A stretch of DNA of 64,000 nt, from assembly GCF_009831575.1 (NCBI RefSeq), contig NZ_WUUT01000001.1:1-64000 (forward strand), in the 5' to 3' direction. Each line of letters begins with the position of its first letter. Positions within the stretch are counted from its first letter, which is position 1. The stretch comes from Halovenus carboxidivorans. GTDB taxonomy: Archaea; Halobacteriota; Halobacteria; Halobacteriales; Haloarculaceae. Positions 1 to 7,687 of the stretch are shown here, piece after piece. The translations under genes were made by a program, and so were the position numbers. The notes beneath the pieces are model-generated. The model saw only the letters and a list, made by a program, of their open reading frames with translations. It ran no database searches and was not told the DNA's origin.

Positions 1-172
1 CTGATATCACGTAGCGGAGAGATCGCAAGACCGGAACAGGACGGCGAGTGGGGGAAAGAGAGAGCTGATCGTGGGGAGAGACCGACAGGCATAGTGTGAG
101 ATCGGGCCGGATTCTCCGCTCGGTCCGGATCCGATTACTCAGCTCCGTTCCCTCGGACCGGTTTAGCCCCCC

Positions 173-194
173 ACCCCTTCGTTTCAGGTGGAAC
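173..194 (-). promoter_or_regulatory. Origin recognition box 1 (minus orientation)
   Basis: Read on the minus strand it begins GTTCCACCTGAAACGAAGG and continues GGGT followed by a G-run (to about 165). It matches the box at 443-464 at 20 of 22 positions in the opposite orientation. The core plus G-string layout is that of haloarchaeal ORBs. Confidence 0.9.
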
Positions 195-287
195 CAGCCA
201 CACCCTCGTCCGCCAACGGAGAGAGCAACCACACAATACTGAAATCTGATAGGAACGAACCACAAGACTGCGCCCGAGAAACGTCTC

Positions 288-410
288 TCATCTAGATAAA
301 TACACTAGAAGAACCGGTAAAATAACGCCGACTAGCTAGCGTATTCTATTTTTCTCTAGTACGGGTTTGGTTTAATTACATTGGATATAAATCTTTCCTA
401 GTCTAGACCG
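288..410. other. A+T-rich candidate duplex unwinding element
   Basis: A strongly A+T-rich stretch in an otherwise G+C-rich window, lying between the two inverted origin boxes. It contains several CTAG tetramers (for example CTAGATAAATACACTAG) and TTTAATTA- and GGATATAAAT-type runs. Its position between converging ORBs is where archaeal origins melt. The role is inferred from position and composition. Confidence 0.75.
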
Positions 411-442
411 ATCTCTCTCGAACCCCCTCCCCAGGTTTTCTC

Positions 443-464
443 GTTCCACTCGAAACGAAGGGGT
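443..464 (+). promoter_or_regulatory. Origin recognition box 2
   Basis: The sequence begins GTTCCACTCGAAACGAAGG and continues GGGT and then a run of seven G (465-471). It is the inverted partner of the box at 173-194 and is closest to the haloarchaeal ORB consensus. Confidence 0.9.
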
Positions 465-716
465 GGGGGGGTCACGGACCAGCCAGTTCCCCACCGGTCC
501 ACGGCTTCGTCGAATCGTCCCGGCTATCGACTCACATGACATCGAAACTGACAGTTCCGGGGGCTCCGCTCACTCACCAGTTCAAACAATCGAAATCTTT
601 AATATAGTATCAACCGGCGTTTCTCGTGGTTCATTTGGACGCGAAGGAACACCACGTTTCCCGGATTCCGACGTATCCCGGGCTCTGAAACCGGATAACT
701 CGTTCGCGTCCCGGGC

Positions 717-738
717 TCTCCACCCGAAACGAAGGGGT
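717..738 (+). promoter_or_regulatory. Origin recognition box 3, at the orc1 promoter
   Basis: The core CCACCCGAAACGAAGGGGT differs from box 2 at three positions. It lies 33 bases before the orc1 start, so initiator binding here could also repress orc1 transcription (inference). The 11-mer TCCCGGGCTCT occurs at 676-686 and again at 709-719, where it runs into this box, suggesting a duplicated or decayed fourth site. Confidence 0.8.
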
Positions 739-770
739 TCGACACGGTCGCCAAACGAAAGTTAAGACGC

Positions 771-2429
771 ATGACAGATACGAACGAACGTTCTCAGGAC
801 ACGCCAGAGTCGGTCGATCCCGGCGGGGAAGACGCCGGTGTCAACCACAGTGACGATGACTCGTCCGCTCGCCCCAACCGTCGGACGGGAGAGGATCCGT
901 CCTCCACCGAGCCTGTCACCGACGGACGTTCCGAGCAGGTGGACGGGGGAGATCCGCCGCTCCCGGACTCCGAGACGGACGAGAAGCCCCCGGAATCGCG
1001 GATCGACGAGATGCTCCGGGAGGAGTCCTCCGAGGAGAAAGGCCCCTCCCGTGGACTGTTCGACGACCTCCTCTCGGGAGAACCGATCTTCGAGAAAAAG
1101 GAGGTCCTCAGGCCGTCGTACACTCCTCGAAAGCTCCCACATCGCGAGGATCAGATCAACAACATGGCGACGATTCTCGTCTCTGCCCTCCGGGGAGACA
1201 CTCCCTCCAACATCCTGATCTACGGGAAAACGGGGACCGGAAAGACCGCGAGTGCGAAGTTCGTCAGCGAGGAACTCGAATCCACCTCGAAGAAGTACGA
1301 GGTCCCCTGCGAGGTCGAGTACATCAACTGCGAGGTCACCGACACGCAGTACCGCGTTCTCGCACAGCTAGCCAACAAGTTCATCGAGAAGAATCGAAGC
1401 CGGATCGACGAGACCATCGACGAGTACGAATCCCTCCGCGAGCGCGCCCGCGAGGACTCCTCCGCACTGGCAGATACCGAGTTCGACTCCGTCGAGGAGG
1501 TCGACGAACGGATCGACTCCCTCGAATCCGAACGGGACTCGTTCAACGAGGTTCCGATGACCGGGTGGCCCACCGACCGCGTGTACAACTCGTTTTTCGA
1601 CGCGGTGGACTACCGCGAACGGGTCGTCGTGATCATGCTCGACGAGATCGACAAACTCGTCGAGAAGTCGGGCGACGACACGCTGTACAATCTCTCGCGG
1701 ATGAACTCCGAACTCGAACGCTCCCGGGTGTCGATCATGGGTATCTCGAACGACCTGAAGTTCACCGACTTCCTCGACCCCCGGGTCAACTCCAGCCTCG
1801 GCGAGGAAGAGATCGTCTTCCCGCCGTACGACGCCAACCAGCTCCGGGATATCCTCGAAGCCCGCGCGGACATCGCGTTCAAGGACGGCGCGTTGACCGA
1901 GGAGGTGATTCCGCTCTGTGCGGCCTTCGCCGCCCAGGAACACGGCGACGCCCGCCGGGCGCTGGATCTGCTCCGAACGGCGGGCGAACTCGCCGAACGG
2001 GACAACACGAACAACGTCGAGGAGGATCACGTCCGCGAGGCCCAGGAGAAGATCGAAATCGACCGCGTCGTCGAGGTCGTCCGTACCCTCCCCCAGCAGT
2101 CGAAACTCGTTCTCTTCGCGATCATCCTCCTGGAGAAACAGGGGGTCCACAACATCAACACCGGCGAGGTCTACAACATCTACAAGCGACTCTGCGAGGA
2201 ACTCGATACGGACGTGCTCACCCAGCGCCGAGTCACGGACCTGATCAGCGAACTCGACATGCTCGGCATCGTCAACGCCGTCGTCGTCTCGAAGGGCCGG
2301 TACGGCCGGACCAAAGAGATCAGCCTCTCGGTTCCACTCGAAGAGACGGAAGCGGTTCTCCTCTCGGATTCGCGACTCGGCGATATCGAGGACGTACAGC
2401 CGTTCGTACAGGCTCGATTCGATAACTGA
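771..2429 (+). CDS. orc1: Orc1/Cdc6 replication initiator
   Basis: AAA+ initiator of 552 residues that binds ORBs and loads the MCM helicase. The first ~110 residues are an acidic, low-complexity tail without a recognised domain. The AAA+ core follows, with Walker A GKTGTGKT near residue 151 and Walker B VVIMLDEID near 285. The last ~110 residues form the winged helix that contacts ORB DNA. The ATG at 771 is used: it lies 33 bases after the third origin box, and no upstream start is possible without running into the box. It is convergent with the regulator at 2479-3288. Family assignment is firm. The acidic N-tail makes it longer than the usual ~400 residues. Confidence 0.96.
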   Translation: MTDTNERSQDTPESVDPGGEDAGVNHSDDDSSARPNRRTGEDPSSTEPVTDGRSEQVDGGDPPLPDSETDEKPPESRIDEMLREESSEEKGPSRGLFDDLLSGEPIFEKKEVLRPSYTPRKLPHREDQINNMATILVSALRGDTPSNILIYGKTGTGKTASAKFVSEELESTSKKYEVPCEVEYINCEVTDTQYRVLAQLANKFIEKNRSRIDETIDEYESLRERAREDSSALADTEFDSVEEVDERIDSLESERDSFNEVPMTGWPTDRVYNSFFDAVDYRERVVVIMLDEIDKLVEKSGDDTLYNLSRMNSELERSRVSIMGISNDLKFTDFLDPRVNSSLGEEEIVFPPYDANQLRDILEARADIAFKDGALTEEVIPLCAAFAAQEHGDARRALDLLRTAGELAERDNTNNVEEDHVREAQEKIEIDRVVEVVRTLPQQSKLVLFAIILLEKQGVHNINTGEVYNIYKRLCEELDTDVLTQRRVTDLISELDMLGIVNAVVVSKGRYGRTKEISLSVPLEETEAVLLSDSRLGDIEDVQPFVQARFDN

Positions 2430-2478
2430 CCGATAAATATATCCAGTACTATCCGCCCTTCGTTTCTACTGGAGCGAC

Positions 2479-3288
2479 TCACTCCCCGGCGTCGACGACC
2501 TCGTAACTCACGTTCTGTTCTCTGAGTTTGTCGGTGTGTCGTGACAGCGCGTCCGTCGCGGCGAGCAAGAGCACGTCGAGACCTTTCGCAGCGGCTTCCT
2601 GGACGGCGTCGGGAGTCCCAAAGCGGATGTCGGGATCGAGTCCCGTCCGCTCCGCGAGCGCGACGGCCTCGGCGCCGGCCACGGCGACCAGGTCGTGTTC
2701 CTCGCCCAGTTCGACGACACGCTGTCCGTCGACGCTTTGACTCCCACCGTTCTGGACCTGTGGAATCGAGACGACGGCGACCGTCCCGAGGTCGTATTCG
2801 ACGACCCCCTCGAAGTTGGTGATCCCGACATCCGTCCCCGGCGTCGCGTCCGTCACCGCAACCGCTGTTGCTCCTCCGGTGTCGCCCGACATCGCCCGCA
2901 ACACACCGTCCTGCATCGTCAGCGAGACGGTTTCGCCCTCGCTGATCTCCGTCGAGGCGATTGCCGTCTCGGTTTCGACCTGTCCGATCACGTCCTCCGA
3001 GACGTGCGAGACGAACTCCCGGAGGCCGTCGGTCTGGGAGATGAGCCAATCGACGCCTTCCTTGGTCACCTCGTAGCGCCCCCTCCCGTGTTTGTTGACG
3101 AAGCCCTGTTCGACGAGGTCCTGCAGGTAGTCGCTGACCGCCTGTGCGGTGATCCCGATCGCGTCTGCAATCTCCTGTTGGTTGACCGCAGGCTGTCGTT
3201 CCGCAATCTCGACCAGGATCTGGTATCTGGTCGCCGTCCGCTTGCTTCGGAGCACCCCGAACTCTCCTGAATCCGTCTCCTTCGCCAT
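2479..3288 (-). CDS. Winged-helix transcriptional regulator divergent from the corrin operon
   Basis: A 269-residue protein. Residues ~20-85 form a MarR-like winged helix (QQEIADAIGITAQAVSDYLQ recognition region, then GRGRYEVTKEG wing). The remaining ~180 residues are an uncharacterised effector-like domain. The start is set at ATG 3288 (MAKETDSGEF). An upstream in-frame start would add 30 residues encoded by the promoter region. It is read divergently from cbiT, and the 148-base gap contains a perfect inverted repeat and AAG-rich half sites, so it is the obvious candidate regulator of the corrin operon and of itself. The effector (cobalt, a corrinoid, or something else) is unknown. Confidence 0.8.
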   Translation of the reverse strand: MAKETDSGEFGVLRSKRTATRYQILVEIAERQPAVNQQEIADAIGITAQAVSDYLQDLVEQGFVNKHGRGRYEVTKEGVDWLISQTDGLREFVSHVSEDVIGQVETETAIASTEISEGETVSLTMQDGVLRAMSGDTGGATAVAVTDATPGTDVGITNFEGVVEYDLGTVAVVSIPQVQNGGSQSVDGQRVVELGEEHDLVAVAGAEAVALAERTGLDPDIRFGTPDAVQEAAAKGLDVLLLAATDALSRHTDKLREQNVSYEVVDAGE

Positions 3289-3390
3289 TACCGAATCTCC
3301 GTGCCGAAAACGCAAGTAAGTTTTCACTAGTATCTGTCTACCTGCGAAATAACCCCCGCCCGGCGGGACGTAGAACAAACTTGCTTACTC

Positions 3391-3412
3391 TAAAACAACC
3401 AAAATTGTTTTA
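3391..3412. promoter_or_regulatory. Perfect inverted repeat at the cbiT promoter
   Basis: TAAAACAA (3391-3398), six bases CCAAAA, then TTGTTTTA (3405-3412): eight perfect base pairs. It ends 24 bases before the cbiT ATG. For a leaderless haloarchaeal transcript this is where BRE/TATA lies, so a bound protein would block transcription. Related AAG-rich half sites lie at 3312-3320 and, inverted, at 3380-3388, near the regulator's own promoter. Confidence 0.6.
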
Positions 3413-3436
3413 CGTCCTACGCGAGTTGTATATCCC

Positions 3437-4009
3437 ATGGCACACCCAGTGCTTCCACACGAGGCAAAGGCCGGCCCGACGAAAGCGGAGGTCAGGGCGG
3501 TGTTGCTTCGCAAACTCGATCTCGATTCGACCGACCACTTCGTCGAGGTCGGATCGTGTACCGGGGCCGTCACGATCGAGGCGGCCCGACGGGCCGGTCG
3601 GGTCACTGCGCTCGAACGGAAGAGCAATCGACTGGAAACGACCCGGAAGAACCTCGCGGCCAACGACGTCGACGCGGCGGTCGAACTCCGGCGGGCGGAG
3701 GCACCCGACGGACTCCCTCGGGACGCCGACGCGCTCTTTCTCGGCGGGAGCAGAAACTACGCCGAGGTTCTGGACCGCGCGGTCGAGACTGGCATCGACC
3801 GCGTCGTGATGAACGTCGCTCGACTCGAAGTCGCCGGGGAGGCGACGGAGGCGTTTCGTGACCGGGACCTGCTCGACGAGGTCGTCCAGTTCCAGGTCAG
3901 CCACGGCTACGAACTCGCCGGCGCGACGAGTTTCGACTCGGACAACCCGGTCTACATGCTCGTCGGGGGAGTCGGCGGGGACGACCAGGCCGCCGAGGGG
4001 GGAGCATGA
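3437..4009 (+). CDS. cbiT: Cobalt-precorrin-6B/7 C15-methyltransferase (decarboxylating), CbiT
   Basis: A 190-residue class I SAM-dependent methyltransferase that methylates C15 and decarboxylates the C12 acetate side chain of the corrin precursor. The SAM loop is VEVGSCTGAVTIEAA near residues 36-50. The family's usual GCGTG is GSCTG here. Conserved order and length match stand-alone CbiT, as in other archaea where CbiT and CbiE are separate genes. CbiE is encoded far away at 31902-32651. It is the first gene of the corrin operon, and its last four bases overlap cbiL (ATGA). Confidence 0.92.
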   Translation: MAHPVLPHEAKAGPTKAEVRAVLLRKLDLDSTDHFVEVGSCTGAVTIEAARRAGRVTALERKSNRLETTRKNLAANDVDAAVELRRAEAPDGLPRDADALFLGGSRNYAEVLDRAVETGIDRVVMNVARLEVAGEATEAFRDRDLLDEVVQFQVSHGYELAGATSFDSDNPVYMLVGGVGGDDQAAEGGA

Positions 4010-4923
4010 CGCTGTACGGCGTCGGACTCGGGCCGGGTGATTCCGGGCTGATCACCGTCCGGGGACGGGAACTGCTGGAGAGCGCGGATGTCGTCTACAC
4101 GCCCGGCCGACTTTCCCGTTCGGTCGCGACCGAGTACGTTCCGACGGACCGCCTCGGGGATCTTGACTTCCCGATGACCCGCGACGAGGACGAACTCCGC
4201 CGGGCGTGGAAGGCGGCCGCCGCCGAAATCGCTCCCCGAGCACGCGGGGGGACCGCGGCCTTCGTCACCCTCGGTGACCCGAATATCTACTCGACGTTCG
4301 GCCACCTCCGTCGAACGCTCGACGCGTTTCACCCCGAGGTCGATCTGGAACTCGTTCCCGGCGTGAGCGCGGTGACCGCGTTCACGACGGCGCTGGGGAT
4401 CGAGATCGCCGCGGGCGCGAGTCTCACCCTTCACGAGGCCTCCCGCGGGGCCGCACCGACCGGCCCCGACCGGATGATCCTGTTCAAAGTGACCGACGTG
4501 GCGGAGACCCACGAGGGACTGACCGACGCGGGCTACGAGGTGACCTACGGCCGGCGGCTGTACATGGAGGACGGAGAGACGGTCGTCACCTCCGATCCCG
4601 CCGACCTCGCGGACCGGGATTACTACACGCTCGCGTACGCGGAGAAGGAGGGACTCGACTCCACGCCGGCCACGGCCACCTTCGAGACGGCCGATACGCC
4701 GGAGGCGAGGACCGACGAGTCGGCGGACTCGACGCAGCCGAAACCCCGGACCGACGGCAACGGGATTTCGACTCGAACCGGCGAGACCGACAGGTCGGTG
4801 AGTCCCGGAGCGGCCGAACGATCCGACAGCTATCTCCAGCAGTCCCAGCGCGAGATCATCGAGATGGAGCGGGCGATCGGCGAGGCCTGCGGCGACGAAC
4901 TCCCGGAGGTGCCGCCGCGATGA
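4006..4923 (+). CDS. cbiL: Cobalt-factor II C20-methyltransferase, CbiL
   Basis: Tetrapyrrole methylase fold: the N-terminal GVGLGPGDSGLITVRG binds SAM, FVTLGDPNIYSTFGH is the second conserved motif, and ELVPGVSAVTAFTTALG the third. It adds the C20 methyl group to cobalt-factor II. The protein has 305 residues, about 70 more than usual. The extra part is a C-terminal Asp/Glu/Thr-rich linker ending in a short predicted helix (SYLQQSQREIIEMERAIGEA). The start overlaps the cbiT stop, and the stop overlaps the cbiF start. Confidence 0.93.
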   Translation: MTLYGVGLGPGDSGLITVRGRELLESADVVYTPGRLSRSVATEYVPTDRLGDLDFPMTRDEDELRRAWKAAAAEIAPRARGGTAAFVTLGDPNIYSTFGHLRRTLDAFHPEVDLELVPGVSAVTAFTTALGIEIAAGASLTLHEASRGAAPTGPDRMILFKVTDVAETHEGLTDAGYEVTYGRRLYMEDGETVVTSDPADLADRDYYTLAYAEKEGLDSTPATATFETADTPEARTDESADSTQPKPRTDGNGISTRTGETDRSVSPGAAERSDSYLQQSQREIIEMERAIGEACGDELPEVPPR

Positions 4924-5780
4924 CCGACCCCCAGCGGGCCATCGACGCCCGGGGCCGACGGCCCGCCACAGAGCGCGACGAGCGCATCGCCGAACACAGC
5001 GCAGGCGAGAAACAGGAGGGGATCCCCTTCATCGGGGCCGGTCCGGGCGACCCCGGACTGTTGACCGTCACGGGCAAGGAACTCGTCGAGGAGGCGGATC
5101 TCGTCGTCCACGCGGGGTCGTTAGTCAACAGCGACCTGCTGGAGCGGTACTGTGCCGACGCCGAACAGGTGACGAGCATCGGCAAGGATCTCGAAGAACT
5201 GGTCCCGCTGATCCGGGACGCGTACGAGGAGGGCCGGACGGTCGTCCGTCTTCACAGCGGCGATCCGGCTATCTACGGGGCCGCGGTCGAGCAGATGGAC
5301 GCCCTCGAACACGAGGGCGTCCCGACGTACATCGTCCCCGGCGTGACCTCTGCCTTCGCCGCCAGCGCGTCGCTGCGCACCCAACTCACCCTCAACGGCG
5401 TCGCCAACCACGTCGCCTTTACCCGTCCGCAGGGCAAGACCCTCGACCCCGAGGACGACCACATCGGCGAGTTCGTCGAGATGGGCGACGTGACGACCTG
5501 CATCTACCTCGGCACGCACGCGATTCCGGAGACGATGGATCGCCTGCTCGCCGAGGACCACGACCCAGACACCCCAGTTACGGTGGTCTATCACGCCTCT
5601 TGGCCGGACGAGGACATCATCGAAGGCACCATCGAAACCATCGGCGAGCGAGTCGAGGCGGCGGGGTACCGCGCCTCGGCGATGGTCATCATCGGCGATG
5701 CCGCTCGGAAGGCCGGCTACGACCGCTCGTATCTCTACGACGGCTGGGCGAACCGATCTTCAGGCGAGGCTGACGACTGA
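4920..5780 (+). CDS. cbiF: Cobalt-precorrin-4 C11-methyltransferase, CbiF
   Basis: A 286-residue tetrapyrrole methylase. Motifs are IPFIGAGPGDPGLLTVTGKE, the GSLV(N) loop, VRLHSGDPAIYGA and VPGVTSAFAASASL. The set, especially HSGDPAIYGA, is diagnostic of CbiF/CobM, which methylates C11 after ring contraction. About 35 extra N-terminal residues precede the fold. It overlaps cbiL by four bases. cbiG starts 1 base after its stop codon, so the two are surely cotranscribed. Confidence 0.94.
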   Translation: MTDPQRAIDARGRRPATERDERIAEHSAGEKQEGIPFIGAGPGDPGLLTVTGKELVEEADLVVHAGSLVNSDLLERYCADAEQVTSIGKDLEELVPLIRDAYEEGRTVVRLHSGDPAIYGAAVEQMDALEHEGVPTYIVPGVTSAFAASASLRTQLTLNGVANHVAFTRPQGKTLDPEDDHIGEFVEMGDVTTCIYLGTHAIPETMDRLLAEDHDPDTPVTVVYHASWPDEDIIEGTIETIGERVEAAGYRASAMVIIGDAARKAGYDRSYLYDGWANRSSGEADD

Positions 5781-5781
5781 C

Positions 5782-6774
5782 ATGAGCACTGACACAGACA
5801 GCGATACGACAGAATCGACGGACAACGACTCGGGCGGACACTGCTCGACACCCGACTCCGACGGCGAGGTGGCCGAGGAGATCGCGATCATCAGTTTCGA
5901 GCGGAAGATGGACACCGCGGAGGAGATCGCGGCCGAACTCGACGGGCAGTACGACCGGATCGACATCGTCGAGTACCACGGCGAGGTCTTCGCCGAGCAC
6001 TGGGGCGAGTACGACTGTTTCGTCGGGCTGATGGCTTCGGGCATCGCGATGCGCAAGACCGCCCCCCTTCTGGACGACAAGTGGGACGACCCCGCAATCG
6101 TCGTCATCGACGAGGCGCTGACCTGGGCGATTCCGATCACGGGCGGCCACCACGGCGCGAATCAGGTCGCACACGATCTCTCCCAACTCGGCGCGGTGCC
6201 GGCGATGACGACCGCAAGCGAGGCCGCAGGCAAGCAGGGCGTCGAGAGCAAGGCCAAGGCGCTCGACACCCACGTCGTCAACGGCGATTCGACGGTCGCG
6301 ACGAACCTCGCCGTGCTCAACGACGAACTCGGTCCCGTCGCACGACTGGACGGTCCCCGCGCGGTGCTGGTCGGCGACGACGTCACGGTACTGAAACGCA
6401 ACGGCGACGACGGCGTCGTCCTCGGGACAGGCACCGTTTCGGGTGTGGGCAAAGCCCAGGTCATCGACGCCTGGGAGCAGGCGCTCGCCGACCTCGATCT
6501 GACGCTTGCGGACGTGGATTTCGTCGCCACAGGCACCCGAAAGGAGGGCGAGGACGGACTCTACGAGGCCGCACAGGAGATCGGCGTCGGGGTCGTCCTC
6601 TTCGAGAAGGAGACCCTCGAACGGTTCGAGGGGCCCTCCGAATCGCGCTCGAAGGAGCTGATCGGCTGGCCGGGCATCGCGGAGGCGTCGGCCATCGCCG
6701 GCGGCCGCGAGCACGACCTCGCCCGCGAGAAGGAACGCTTCGACGAGGCGGTCACCGTGGCGGTGGGGCGGTAA
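5782..6774 (+). CDS. cbiG: Cobalt-precorrin-5A hydrolase, CbiG
   Basis: A 330-residue protein that opens the delta-lactone of cobalt-precorrin-5A and releases acetaldehyde, following CbiF. Recognisable parts are the N-terminal domain (AIISFERKMDTAEEIAAEL), the central IGLMASGIAMRK-type segment (here FVGLMASGIAMRKTAPLL) with the GGHHGANQ motif, and the C-terminal CobE-like domain (VATGTRKEGEDGL). The ATG at 5782 is preferred. An earlier in-frame start at 5698 would lie inside cbiF and translate cbiF DNA. The first ~30 residues are an acidic Ser/Thr/Asp leader. Confidence 0.93.
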   Translation: MSTDTDSDTTESTDNDSGGHCSTPDSDGEVAEEIAIISFERKMDTAEEIAAELDGQYDRIDIVEYHGEVFAEHWGEYDCFVGLMASGIAMRKTAPLLDDKWDDPAIVVIDEALTWAIPITGGHHGANQVAHDLSQLGAVPAMTTASEAAGKQGVESKAKALDTHVVNGDSTVATNLAVLNDELGPVARLDGPRAVLVGDDVTVLKRNGDDGVVLGTGTVSGVGKAQVIDAWEQALADLDLTLADVDFVATGTRKEGEDGLYEAAQEIGVGVVLFEKETLERFEGPSESRSKELIGWPGIAEASAIAGGREHDLAREKERFDEAVTVAVGR

Positions 6775-6775
6775 G

Positions 6776-7687
6776 ATGGCTGCCGACGAGTACGGACGGC
6801 TCTACGTCGTCGGAATCGGTCCCGGCCTGCCACACGACATGACACAGGAGGCCACGGATGTCATCTCCACGGCCGACTGTGTCATCGCCTCGAACCTCTA
6901 CCAGGAGTTTCTGCGCACCGACGGGACACTCCCGCCGGAGAGCGCCGCGATCGACGCGGCGACCGACGGCGGCACCGCCGCTGACCGGGCCGCCGAGTCG
7001 GCGCGTCCCGGCAGCGAGGACGGCACGATTCTCGAACGGCCCGACGGCAGCCGCCAGACGCTGATTCGCTCGTCGATGGGCCGTCAGATCGAACTCGCGA
7101 CGGAGGCCTTCGAGCGCGTCCGGGCCGGTCAGACCGTCGCCCACGTCTCCGGCGGCGATCCGAACGTCTACGGCAAGAGCGATCTGCTCTTTCTGATGGC
7201 CCAGGAGGAGGAGGCGACGGACGTTCCGATCGAAATCGTCCCGGGCGTCACCGCCGCACTCGGCGGTGCGGCCAACGTCGGCGCGCCGCTGTCGAACGAC
7301 TTCTGTACGATTTCGCTGTCGGACAAGTGGCGCGGCTGGGACGAAATCGCGGAGAAGCTCCGGGCCGCGGCGATCAGCGGTTTCGTCATCGTCCTGTACA
7401 ACTGCTGGCGCGATTACGAGCGGGCGATCGACGTCATCCGCGAGGAGCGGGCCGACGACGTACCAGTCGCCATCGTCAACGACGCCGGCCGCGGCGACGC
7501 CGGCCGCAACCTCGACGACGAGACGGAGACGTTCTGCCGACTGGACGAGGCGACGGAGCACGACGACGAGGTCGGCGGCATGGGCACCTCGATCATCGTC
7601 GGCAACCACGAGACCGAACGCTGGGAAAACGACTACGAACAGTTTCTCGTCACGCCCCGCGGCGGGCGTGACGTGGAGGATTTCTAA
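6776..7687 (+). CDS. cbiH1: Precorrin-3B C17-methyltransferase paralogue 1, CbiH-type
   Basis: A 303-residue tetrapyrrole methylase. YVVGIGPGLPHDMTQEA is the SAM-binding start, VAHVSGGDPNVYGKSDLL the second motif, and EIVPGVTAALGGAANVGAPL the third, all typical of the CobJ/CbiH ring-contraction methyltransferases. An insertion at ~residues 55-90 (Ala/Asp/Gly-rich) lengthens it over the usual ~240. It is one of two adjacent CbiH-type genes. In other haloarchaea both copies are also annotated as C17 methyltransferases, but whether both do the same reaction is not settled. Confidence 0.88.
   Translation: MAADEYGRLYVVGIGPGLPHDMTQEATDVISTADCVIASNLYQEFLRTDGTLPPESAAIDAATDGGTAADRAAESARPGSEDGTILERPDGSRQTLIRSSMGRQIELATEAFERVRAGQTVAHVSGGDPNVYGKSDLLFLMAQEEEATDVPIEIVPGVTAALGGAANVGAPLSNDFCTISLSDKWRGWDEIAEKLRAAAISGFVIVLYNCWRDYERAIDVIREERADDVPVAIVNDAGRGDAGRNLDDETETFCRLDEATEHDDEVGGMGTSIIVGNHETERWENDYEQFLVTPRGGRDVEDF

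Larger units (their letters stand above)
1..770. other. Replication origin (oriC) region next to orc1/cdc6
   Basis: This 770-base stretch has no credible gene. It contains two origin recognition boxes in inverted orientation (173-194 and 443-464) around an A+T-rich stretch, and a third box (717-738) just before the Orc1/Cdc6 start. Archaeal Orc1/Cdc6 proteins bind such boxes and unwind the A+T-rich element, and the initiator gene normally sits next to its own origin. The arrangement matches the main haloarchaeal chromosomal origin. That this one is active is inferred. A 100-codon frame at 463-765 overlaps two boxes and is not a gene. Confidence 0.9.

Noticed and set aside
463-765. A 100-codon frame within the origin
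   Set aside because: It overlaps two origin recognition boxes, starts inside one and has no similarity to a protein.
3300-3440. Cobalamin riboswitch before the corrin operon
   Set aside because: The 148-base gap is too short, has no B12-box-like structure, and such riboswitches are not typical of haloarchaea; a protein operator fits better.
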